Shown: positions 40,118 to 47,794 of the stretch, piece by piece
How positions within the stretch are numbered: position 1 is the first letter of the stretch
Layout: each line of letters opens with the position of its first letter
Assembly: GCA_017886545.1 (NCBI GenBank)
Contig: JAGHJS010000089.1
Location: forward strand, 1 to 50,015
Reading direction: 5' to 3'
Source: Clostridia bacterium
GTDB taxonomy: Bacteria; Bacillota; Clostridia; Christensenellales; Borkfalkiaceae
Length of the DNA stretch: 50,015 bases
The notes under the pieces: generated by a model
Told to the model about the DNA's origin: nothing
Databases searched by the model: none
The model's input: only the letters and a program-made list of their open reading frames with translations
Position numbers and translations under genes: made by a program

Positions 40118-42073
40118 ATGCGATACTGTAAACACGAACATGACTTTAAACGTCCGGACGACGAAGTAAGTTTCCATTTTTTCAATGCGAACTACGGCGA
40201 TCTCCACTATCATAACTATTGGGAAGTTTTTCTGATCCTGGACGGGACGCTGCTTCACAACATCAACAATCACTCCATGATCATCCAAAAAGGCGATCTT
40301 TTCATCATCCGCCCGAAAGATGCGCACGTTTTTCTGCGTTACCGCAACTTTTCTTCCCAACATATCAATTTAATGATTACCGACACGGCGCTGTACTCCA
40401 TGCTGAACACGATCGATCCTTCCCTGTACATGCAGCTTTTGTGCCATCCGAACTATATCCGCACCACGCTCACCCCCGCGCAATACGAGCGCATGAGCAC
40501 ACTGATCGATTCCTTGTATAAGCCGACGGAACTTCCTATCGCTTCCGTTATAAAATTCCTGATCCTCGAAGCGATCTCCGATTGCTACATGAACGGAAGC
40601 ATCCGCAACGAAAGTTTTACCGTAAATTCCATGCCGGAGTGGCTCACGCAGCTGCTGAACCGCATGCATTCGCCCAATAACATGGGGCTTTCCTTCCATG
40701 AACTGTGCGCGCCCGTCAATTTTTCGCAGGTGCACATCAACCGTATGTTCAAGCAATACATGAATGAAACGATCGGCAACTACTTTCAATCCGTTAAAAT
40801 GGAGTACGCCGCCAAACTATTGGAGACGACGGACTTTTCCGTTCTGGAGATCAGCTCCAGGATCGGATACTCCTCCCTTTCGCATTTCATCCATGTATTC
40901 AAAGAAAAATTCAATTGTTCCCCAAAGGAGTACAGAAGAGTGAGCAACCCGCAAGGCAAACAGAAACAGCCGCTGCCCACCTCGAAAAAAAACGAAGCGG
41001 CAACGCGGTTCGGCACAAATTATTACAGTTTATTTTCCTGCACCTTTACGGCTGAAAACGAATATGACTTTCAGCCCGCAGAACGCGGGTTGGCTGTTTT
41101 GGCGGAACACAATATCCATGTGGTCCGTTTCAACGCGTCCGGATTTTATTATCCGAACGACATGCGCCGCTATTTTGCGGATAAAAACGCCTATTTCGAC
41201 GCGCTGCACAAGCTCACGCATCTGGCGGAAATGTATGACATCCGCCTGATCCCCTCTTTTTTCTGGCAGATGACCTGTCTGCCGAACCTGTTCGACGAAG
41301 GATACGAAACGGGATGGGGAAATCAGAAAAGCAACACTTTCCGCTTCATGACAAACTTTACGAAAGAGTACGTGTCGGCGCTCGCAAAGGAAAAAAATAT
41401 CGCCTTCTGGGAGTTCGGAAACGAATTCAATCTTGTTGCAGATCTTCCGAATTTTGAACAAAATTTAAAGACGGATCCCTTGCCCGCCGGCAGCGCACGT
41501 TCTGCACGCAGCGCCCAGGAGGACAAACTGACCACCTCGGGGGTAAACGGCGCTTTCGCGGAATTTGCCAGAATCGTCAAACAGGAAGACGCCCTCGCGC
41601 GTCCTTCGGGGAACGGGAATGCATTCCTGCGCCCTTCGCAATACAATCAATACGCGCACAATACTTTTACGCACGATACGCTTGACGAACACGCAGCCGT
41701 CTGGAAGCTGCTTTGTCCCGCCCCCATGACCTGCGCTTCGGAGCATATCTATCATCCGGATTGGGAAAAACCCGTCATGTACGGAAACCGCGCCGTATCG
41801 CTGGAAGAATACCTGCGGTTCAACAAACAGCTGTGCGACAAAAACGGCTATACGTATTACATCGGCGAGTACGGCGCCATACAAAAAAAAGACCCTTCCG
41901 ATTATTCCGGTTGGGCAGAGATGAGCGAACTGTTCCGAAAATGCGGGATCCCCCTCGCACTCGTATGGAACTATGATCCCGATGAAATCATTGAATACAG
42001 TTTTTCCGAAAAGAGTGCGGAAGGAAAATACATCCTTCGTACACTGAAGGAACTGAATAAGGAGGAACCTTAA
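40118..42073 (+). CDS. AraC-type regulator fused to a clan GH-A glycoside hydrolase domain
   Basis: A 651-residue fusion with no signal peptide. Residues 10-85 form a cupin-like sensor (HYHNYWEVFLILDG, MIIQKGDLFIIRPKDAH). Residues 172-275 are a complete AraC DNA-binding domain with both helix-turn-helix units (FSQVHINRMFKQY; ISSRIGYSSLSHFIHVFKEKF). A Gln/Pro/Lys linker (276-298) leads to a TIM-barrel domain (299-651) of clan GH-A with both predicted catalytic glutamates: Glu436 in FWEFGNEFN and Glu584 in YYIGEYG. The late tryptophan in ALVWNYDPDE is also kept. GH5 is the closest reading. It probably binds imported oligosaccharide and controls the divergent import operon. AraC-GH39 fusions are known to me, so the principle has precedent. 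The ATG at 40118 has a weak GGGA site. It overlaps the next gene by one base (TAATG). Confidence 0.9.
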   Translation: MRYCKHEHDFKRPDDEVSFHFFNANYGDLHYHNYWEVFLILDGTLLHNINNHSMIIQKGDLFIIRPKDAHVFLRYRNFSSQHINLMITDTALYSMLNTIDPSLYMQLLCHPNYIRTTLTPAQYERMSTLIDSLYKPTELPIASVIKFLILEAISDCYMNGSIRNESFTVNSMPEWLTQLLNRMHSPNNMGLSFHELCAPVNFSQVHINRMFKQYMNETIGNYFQSVKMEYAAKLLETTDFSVLEISSRIGYSSLSHFIHVFKEKFNCSPKEYRRVSNPQGKQKQPLPTSKKNEAATRFGTNYYSLFSCTFTAENEYDFQPAERGLAVLAEHNIHVVRFNASGFYYPNDMRRYFADKNAYFDALHKLTHLAEMYDIRLIPSFFWQMTCLPNLFDEGYETGWGNQKSNTFRFMTNFTKEYVSALAKEKNIAFWEFGNEFNLVADLPNFEQNLKTDPLPAGSARSARSAQEDKLTTSGVNGAFAEFARIVKQEDALARPSGNGNAFLRPSQYNQYAHNTFTHDTLDEHAAVWKLLCPAPMTCASEHIYHPDWEKPVMYGNRAVSLEEYLRFNKQLCDKNGYTYYIGEYGAIQKKDPSDYSGWAEMSELFRKCGIPLALVWNYDPDEIIEYSFSEKSAEGKYILRTLKELNKEEP

Positions 42074-43890
42074 TGTTCAAACACAAGAGTAAGGGCATGT
42101 TCCTTGTTTTCGCCGCCGCCCTTCTGGCAGCATCGCTGGCACTCGGCGCAGCCGCTCCCGCTGCGGCGGCGGAAGAGGGATATGCGGAGCTGACCACGGT
42201 ACGCATCGCCGAATACGACGGAAAGGATGAGGACTGCGACACGCTGATCGTCTGCCTGGACGAAGAGCTGAATGTGACCGACCGCAGCGGAAACAGCCTC
42301 GGCACCCTTGACGGGCTGCAGACGGATGCGGTCCTTTGTTACTACATCAAAGACGAACAGACCGCCGCGGCGTTCGCGCAGTATGCCGCCGAACATTCGC
42401 TGCAGACAGGCATGATCCTCTCCGACGACCCCGCCTGCGTGGCTGCGGCACGCAATGCAAACGCCGCCTGTCTGAACCTTTCGGGCGCGGTCGACTTCCG
42501 CGGCAAGACGCCGACGGTCGCCGAAGTGCAGAGTGCCGTCAACGCAAACATGGCAAAAACAGCTCTGTTCGACGCGTCGTTTTTGACCGCAGAAAAGGTA
42601 CGCACACTTCAAAAACTCCTTATCAACGTATGGTGCGACGCGCAGACCGAAGCGGAAGCGTACAGTGCGCTCGCATACGGCTGTACGGGTATCCTGTCAC
42701 GCGCGCTGGACCTTGCCGCCGCCGTTACGGGCAGTGAGTATGCCGTGCTTTCTCCCCGCCCCATATTGGTCGCGCACCGCGGCTGCAGCGAAGGCGCGGG
42801 ACGGGAGAACCTTGAAAACACCGTCGCCGCCGCAAAACTTGCATATGAGCGCGGCGCTGAGGCCGTAGAGATCGACGTCCATGTCACGGCGGACGGTCAT
42901 CTCGTTATCATGCATAACGACACCATCCAGGGAACGACAGACGGTTCGGGATACATAGAACAGCTTTCTCTGCAGGATCTGCGCCGTTACAAGGTAAACG
43001 GCACGGAGGAGATCCCCCTGCTGACCGACTATTTTGAAGAATTTCAGGACGACGATCTCTATTTCTTCATCGAGATCAAATCTTCCAAGACAAACGTCGC
43101 GGCAAAGCTGAAAGAGGCGATCGACGAATACGGCATGCAGCAGAAATGCAGCTTCATTTCCTTCAACGGAACACAGCTTGCCGCCTGCAGATCTTTGATG
43201 CCGGAAATCTCCGTCGGCTACCTGGACGGCAGCATCGTCTGTGCCAACGAAAACGATGACAGCGTTGCCGCGTACACACAGCAGGTGATAGCAAAATGCA
43301 ACGCGCTCAACACAAGTTATCACGGGGATTACAACGTGCTGACCGACCGCGGCATCCGCTCACTGGCGGCACAGAGCGTCGCGACAAACGTATATACGCT
43401 GAACACGTCGCAGGAATTGTTCTCCTATTACGCAGGCAAGGGGGTCGCAAGCGTCACGACTGACTACGCCGTTTGGCTGCAAAACTATGCGCAGGCACTC
43501 ACCGCCGTCGACGATACCGTGACGGGAACCCCCGCAAACCTGTACGCACACTGCACAACTTTTGGCGGCGGCTCCCTCGATTACCGCGCGGAGCTCATCC
43601 TTCTGGACGGGGAAGACGCCGTTTCGCGCGAACAGGACGGCTATGCCGCTCTGCGCACGCAGGACGTAACGGCCGTTGCCGTCATCAACTGCTACGATGA
43701 AAACTATCAGCTGCAATTCACGCTGCTCAGCGCGCCCTTCACGTTGCATGTGCAGGCAGCAGGCGGGTTGGACACGGTTTGGATCGTCCTCATCGCCGTC
43801 GCGGCGGCAGCCGTGCTCCTGTGCGCGGGATATTTTGTGTTCCGAGCCGTAAAAAAACATTCAAAAAAACATACTGACGGAGAAAAATGA
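42073..43890 (+). CDS. Membrane-anchored glycerophosphodiester phosphodiesterase
   Basis: A 605-residue protein with a signal peptide (1-33), an N-terminal region (35-228), a GDPD catalytic domain (about 230-480), a short beta domain and a C-terminal transmembrane helix (about 566-588) with a basic tail. The catalytic domain has HRG at 235-237, ENLENT at 245-250, EIDVH at 267-271 and HND at 281-283, which supply the metal ligands and catalytic histidines. The enzyme should hydrolyse glycerophosphodiesters outside the cell. The N-terminal region contains TPTVAEVQSAVNAN and YGCTGILSRALD stretches that look like a second, catalytically dead barrel fragment. GGAGG lies eight bases before the ATG, which overlaps the upstream stop. 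Its stop overlaps the next start in an ATGA. Confidence 0.9.
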   Translation: MFKHKSKGMFLVFAAALLAASLALGAAAPAAAAEEGYAELTTVRIAEYDGKDEDCDTLIVCLDEELNVTDRSGNSLGTLDGLQTDAVLCYYIKDEQTAAAFAQYAAEHSLQTGMILSDDPACVAAARNANAACLNLSGAVDFRGKTPTVAEVQSAVNANMAKTALFDASFLTAEKVRTLQKLLINVWCDAQTEAEAYSALAYGCTGILSRALDLAAAVTGSEYAVLSPRPILVAHRGCSEGAGRENLENTVAAAKLAYERGAEAVEIDVHVTADGHLVIMHNDTIQGTTDGSGYIEQLSLQDLRRYKVNGTEEIPLLTDYFEEFQDDDLYFFIEIKSSKTNVAAKLKEAIDEYGMQQKCSFISFNGTQLAACRSLMPEISVGYLDGSIVCANENDDSVAAYTQQVIAKCNALNTSYHGDYNVLTDRGIRSLAAQSVATNVYTLNTSQELFSYYAGKGVASVTTDYAVWLQNYAQALTAVDDTVTGTPANLYAHCTTFGGGSLDYRAELILLDGEDAVSREQDGYAALRTQDVTAVAVINCYDENYQLQFTLLSAPFTLHVQAAGGLDTVWIVLIAVAAAAVLLCAGYFVFRAVKKHSKKHTDGEK

Positions 43891-45767
43891 ACATGATCGC
43901 AAAACGCTTTTCTTTACTGAAACTGCTTCTGTGCTGTATCCTCTCCTTCGGGCTGCTTCTTCCGGCGCTTGTATGCGTGCAGCCCGTGTCCGCCGCCGGC
44001 GCGACAAACTCGTACAGCACCGCCGCAAAACAACGCATCGGCGAAAAGTATGCGGGGCTCGTTTCCGATGAAACACTGCAGGCATTGCAAAGCGCGGACA
44101 CGGCGGAGAGCGGCAACGTCGCCGCCGAAACCGTACTCGAGGAGGCAAAAGGGAACAAACTTTTTACTTTCGCCGTCATGAGCGACGTACATATGAACGT
44201 AGACGGCCACGGCGACGCCACCCCTAACGGCGCCCCGGGCGATACGGACGTGCAGTTCCAGAACGCGCTCAACGGGCTGTACCGCACCTTCCCCGAAACG
44301 CAGCTGCTCATCGTGGACGGCGACATCACCTGCAACGGCATGGAGGCGGAATACCAAAAATACCTTATGCCCATCCTCAACTACGACATCCCCGTCCTTA
44401 CGGCGATCGGCAACCATGAATACCGCATCAATGAGACCATCGACGGTGTGAGTTACAGCCGCGATTCCCGCGACCCCGAAGAGCTGGAACGGCTCTCTGC
44501 CCTGACGCGGACGCGTTTTTTGGACACGATCAACGAATACTTTGAGAACAAGGGCATGCCGACCACCGACAAAGTGTACTATGACCGCTACTACGGCGGC
44601 TACCACTTTATCCTGCTCGGGTCCGAAGCCCGTACGAACGATACGTCGGCAACCAAGGTCATGGGCGAAGCCTCCGTCATTTCGGACGAACAGATCGCCT
44701 GGCTGCGCGAAAAACTCGCCGAAACCGACCCCGATCAACCCGTATTCGTCATGACCCACAATCCGCTCAACAATACGGTCACGGAGAGCGAAGATTACCG
44801 CTGGGGACTGGGCGCAGAGGCCAGCGAACAAATCAAAGAAGTGCTTGCCGACTACCCGCAGGCGATCGTCATCAGCGGGCATGTACATAACGGCTACATC
44901 GGCGACGAAGCCACGGTCGTCACTTCGTACGGAACTTTTCTCGACCTGCCCGCCTTTGAGTATAACGTGTTCGACAACATTGCGAACGACATCGGGTATA
45001 TTGCAGACATCTACGACGGATGCGTGCTCTTCACCCCCTACGACTTCACAAACGAGCGCCCGCTGTACGAAGGGATCGTACGCGTAGACAGAGCCGTATC
45101 CGAAACGCTGGCGACCGCGTACGACAAAGACGGCACCGCGGCTCCCGACGGAAACGGGAGCATGATCCTGGATCTGCAGGGCGAAACAAAGGTGGACGGG
45201 CTGCGCGTGATACCCGCAGACGGCGAAACACTGCTTTCGTATAAAGTGGAGATCAGTTCGGATAACGTAACTTACACTACTATCGCCGAAGGCACATTCC
45301 TGAACGACCCCGCGACCAACAATGTATTCGGCTCGGATACGGATTCGTTGACAAACAAAATTTTCTTTGACAAAATATATACGACACGCTATATCCGCTA
45401 TACCACGACCGAAGGAACCTGCGAACAGCCGACGCTTTGTGCTACTTTCCTCGGCGAGGACATGAGTGAACTGCGCGCGCTGTACCGCAGCATTTTGACT
45501 GCGGGCGAACAGAAAAGCGAAGCGCTGGCTGCGGCAATGGCACAGGCGAAATCGGTCATCGAAAACAGAGATTCGGATGCGGAGACGATCGCCGCAGCCC
45601 TGCAGGCGCTGCAAAGCGCGTCCGGCACGGACACGCCGCAGAGCCCCGCAGACAATACGGCGCTCATCGTCGGGCTGAGCGTGGCGGCGGCCGTCGTCGT
45701 CATTGCTGTCGTGACCGCCGTGATCCTTATCAAAAAGAAAAAATCAGCCTCCAAAAAAGAGGACTGA
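43887..45767 (+). CDS. Membrane-anchored calcineurin-like metallophosphoesterase
   Basis: A 626-residue secreted protein. A signal peptide (1-37, ending VSAA) is followed by a metallophosphoesterase domain (about 90-350) with every hallmark: MSDVH (Asp100, His102), DGD (144-146), GNHE (175-178), MTHNP and the SGHVH pair. Next is a discoidin-like (F5/8 type C) beta domain (about 400-520; LRVIPADG, YKVEISSDN, TRYIRYTTT), then a helical FIVAR-like bundle, a transmembrane helix (about 598-618) and a Lys-rich tail. It probably removes phosphate from an extracellular substrate, perhaps the product of the phosphodiesterase, while the discoidin-like part may bind glycan. It overlaps the upstream gene by four bases (ATGA). 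The alpha-galactosidase follows after 35 bases. Confidence 0.9.
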   Translation: MNMIAKRFSLLKLLLCCILSFGLLLPALVCVQPVSAAGATNSYSTAAKQRIGEKYAGLVSDETLQALQSADTAESGNVAAETVLEEAKGNKLFTFAVMSDVHMNVDGHGDATPNGAPGDTDVQFQNALNGLYRTFPETQLLIVDGDITCNGMEAEYQKYLMPILNYDIPVLTAIGNHEYRINETIDGVSYSRDSRDPEELERLSALTRTRFLDTINEYFENKGMPTTDKVYYDRYYGGYHFILLGSEARTNDTSATKVMGEASVISDEQIAWLREKLAETDPDQPVFVMTHNPLNNTVTESEDYRWGLGAEASEQIKEVLADYPQAIVISGHVHNGYIGDEATVVTSYGTFLDLPAFEYNVFDNIANDIGYIADIYDGCVLFTPYDFTNERPLYEGIVRVDRAVSETLATAYDKDGTAAPDGNGSMILDLQGETKVDGLRVIPADGETLLSYKVEISSDNVTYTTIAEGTFLNDPATNNVFGSDTDSLTNKIFFDKIYTTRYIRYTTTEGTCEQPTLCATFLGEDMSELRALYRSILTAGEQKSEALAAAMAQAKSVIENRDSDAETIAAALQALQSASGTDTPQSPADNTALIVGLSVAAAVVVIAVVTAVILIKKKKSASKKED

Positions 45768-45802
45768 CCAAAAAAACGACTATAACAAGGAGTAAAAAAA
45801 CA

Positions 45803-47716
45803 ATGATCCCCTTTTCCTTCCGATACGGTGACCGCCGTATCCGCTCAGACGAACTCTCCTTCCGCATCATGACCGCCGAAGAGGACGGCGTAAAAAAGGA
45901 GACCGCGACAGCCTTGCTCGGCAGTCTGACGGTCACACGCGAAACGCTGTACTACCCGGAAGGCCCCGCAAAGGCGCTCACCTATTTTGAAAACACTTCC
46001 GATACGGACACAGAACAGATCGCGGACGTGCTGGACTTAGACAGCGAACTCGCATGGGATGCTCCCTCCCTGCCCGACGGGTACCGCGGATACGGGAACG
46101 CCGCTTACCTGCGGCTGAAAAAATATTTCGGCTCGAACAACAACGATAAGGAGTTCGCCACGGATATCAACGTGCTCCGCAACGGGCAGTGCGAACGCTT
46201 CGGTTGCCATGACGGACGCAGTTCGCAAGGATACGCCCCCTTCTTCGCCGTCGTAAACGATAAAAAAACAGTACTGTGCGCCGTCGGCTGGACAGGCGAA
46301 TGGCGGGCGCAAGCTGAAAAGCATGAAAAAGCGCTGCACCTTTCCGCAGGTATTCCGGACCTGAACTTCAAACTGTTCCCCGGCGAAAAAGTCCGCACGG
46401 CATCGGTCATGCTCTATGAAACAAGCGAGGGCGAAGCACAAGCACACAACACTTTCAAGCGCACGCTGAAAAACCGCCTTGTACCCGAAGCAGTACGGCG
46501 GCAGGGGCTTCCCTTCTTTCTCTCCTTCTGGGGCGGAAGTTCGACGGACTTCATGCTCCGCCAGCTGGAAACGATCCGTAAAAGCGATGCGGGCGTGACG
46601 GGATTTTGGGTAGACGCCGCCTGGTACGGCGAACGCGGCTCGCAGACACGCAGCGAATTCGGCGACGGCTGGTGCAGGCAGACGGGCAACTGGACGGTCA
46701 ACGAAGAGATCCATCCCGACGGCCTTGAAGCGGTATTCAAAAAGGCGAAGGAATGCGGATTGCGCACGATGCTTTGGGTAGAACCGGAGCGCTGTTACTG
46801 CAAAAGCGAACTTGCCAAGCGCCACCCCGACTATTGCCTGAAAGAAACCGACCACAGCGAATATTACCTCCTTAATTACTCCGATCCCGCTGTCGTCGAT
46901 TATGTGTACGATCTTCTGAGCGGTATCATCCGCCGTCTTGGGCTGGATCTGTACAGACAGGATTTCAACATGGATCCGCTCGGCTTCTGGAGCGTAAACG
47001 ACGAACCGGATCGCAAAGGCATCCACCAAATCAAGCACATCATGGGCATGTACAGCCTATGGGACAGGCTGCGCGAAACTTTCCCCGACCTTGTGATCGA
47101 TAACTGTGCCAGCGGCGGGCGGCGGCTGGACATCGAAACACTCTCCCGCTCCGTTCCGCTCTGGCGAAGCGATTACCAGTGCGAATTTGACTGCGCCCCC
47201 TTCTCCGCGCAGAATAATATGATGGGCATTTCACAATGGATCCCCTATTCCGCAACGGGAACGGGCTTCGGCGTGACGGACACGTACCGCGTGCGCTCCG
47301 CTTACTCCGCCGGGCTATGCAGCAACTTCTTCGGCTACGAAAGTTTTGCGCCGGAAACGATCCCCGACGAACTGAAAGCACTTGCCGCTGAATGGAAGCG
47401 CATCTGCCGCTTCTTCTCCTGTGACTACTACCCCGTATTCGGTTTGCCCGTCACCGAATACGCCTGGGGCGGCTGGCAATTCGACGACCCCGAGAGCGGA
47501 GACGGCATCCTGATGGCGTTCCGCAGGGAAAACTGTCCCACCGACCGCGCCACGGTACAGCTCGGCGGGCTGCGGGAAGACGCAACGTACGAATTCACGG
47601 ATGCCGACACAAACGAACGCTTTACCATAAAAGGGAGCGACCTTAAAAAGAACGGTTTCACGATATGCCTGCCGCAGAAGCGCAGTTCCAAACTGATCGA
47701 GTATAAAATCGTATAA
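45803..47716 (+). CDS. Alpha-galactosidase, GH36
   Basis: A 637-residue cytoplasmic enzyme that removes alpha-linked galactose. The N-terminal beta-supersandwich (1-225) is followed by the TIM barrel (about 235-570), with nucleophile Asp387 in LYRQDFNMD, acid/base Asp457 in LWRSDY, and the diagnostic NCASGGRRLD at 434-443. The C-terminal beta domain completes the fold. It is shorter than the 720-residue classical GH36 because of a trimmed N-terminal domain. There is no signal peptide, so it should act on imported galactosylated oligosaccharides. AAGGAG lies nine bases before the ATG. Last in the AraC-hydrolase operon, and followed by a strong hairpin. With the two beta-mannosidases it points to galactomannan-like substrates. 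Confidence 0.93.
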   Translation: MIPFSFRYGDRRIRSDELSFRIMTAEEDGVKKETATALLGSLTVTRETLYYPEGPAKALTYFENTSDTDTEQIADVLDLDSELAWDAPSLPDGYRGYGNAAYLRLKKYFGSNNNDKEFATDINVLRNGQCERFGCHDGRSSQGYAPFFAVVNDKKTVLCAVGWTGEWRAQAEKHEKALHLSAGIPDLNFKLFPGEKVRTASVMLYETSEGEAQAHNTFKRTLKNRLVPEAVRRQGLPFFLSFWGGSSTDFMLRQLETIRKSDAGVTGFWVDAAWYGERGSQTRSEFGDGWCRQTGNWTVNEEIHPDGLEAVFKKAKECGLRTMLWVEPERCYCKSELAKRHPDYCLKETDHSEYYLLNYSDPAVVDYVYDLLSGIIRRLGLDLYRQDFNMDPLGFWSVNDEPDRKGIHQIKHIMGMYSLWDRLRETFPDLVIDNCASGGRRLDIETLSRSVPLWRSDYQCEFDCAPFSAQNNMMGISQWIPYSATGTGFGVTDTYRVRSAYSAGLCSNFFGYESFAPETIPDELKALAAEWKRICRFFSCDYYPVFGLPVTEYAWGGWQFDDPESGDGILMAFRRENCPTDRATVQLGGLREDATYEFTDADTNERFTIKGSDLKKNGFTICLPQKRSSKLIEYKIV

Positions 47717-47725
47717 CGAAAACAG

Positions 47726-47755
47726 GGGCGCCGAAGCATTCTAGCTTCGGCGCCC
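47726..47755. terminator. Hairpin terminator between convergent genes
   Basis: A perfect 12-bp stem (GGGCGCCGAAGC at 47726-47737, GCTTCGGCGCCC at 47744-47755) with a six-base loop lies between the alpha-galactosidase and the convergent ClC gene. The rightward tail is TTCG, not a strong U-run; leftward it is CTGTTTTCG, which is better. It probably works in both directions. Confidence 0.75.
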
Positions 47756-47794
47756 TTCGCCTGTCATTTTATCCTTTTATGCTCTCCCGCCCTT

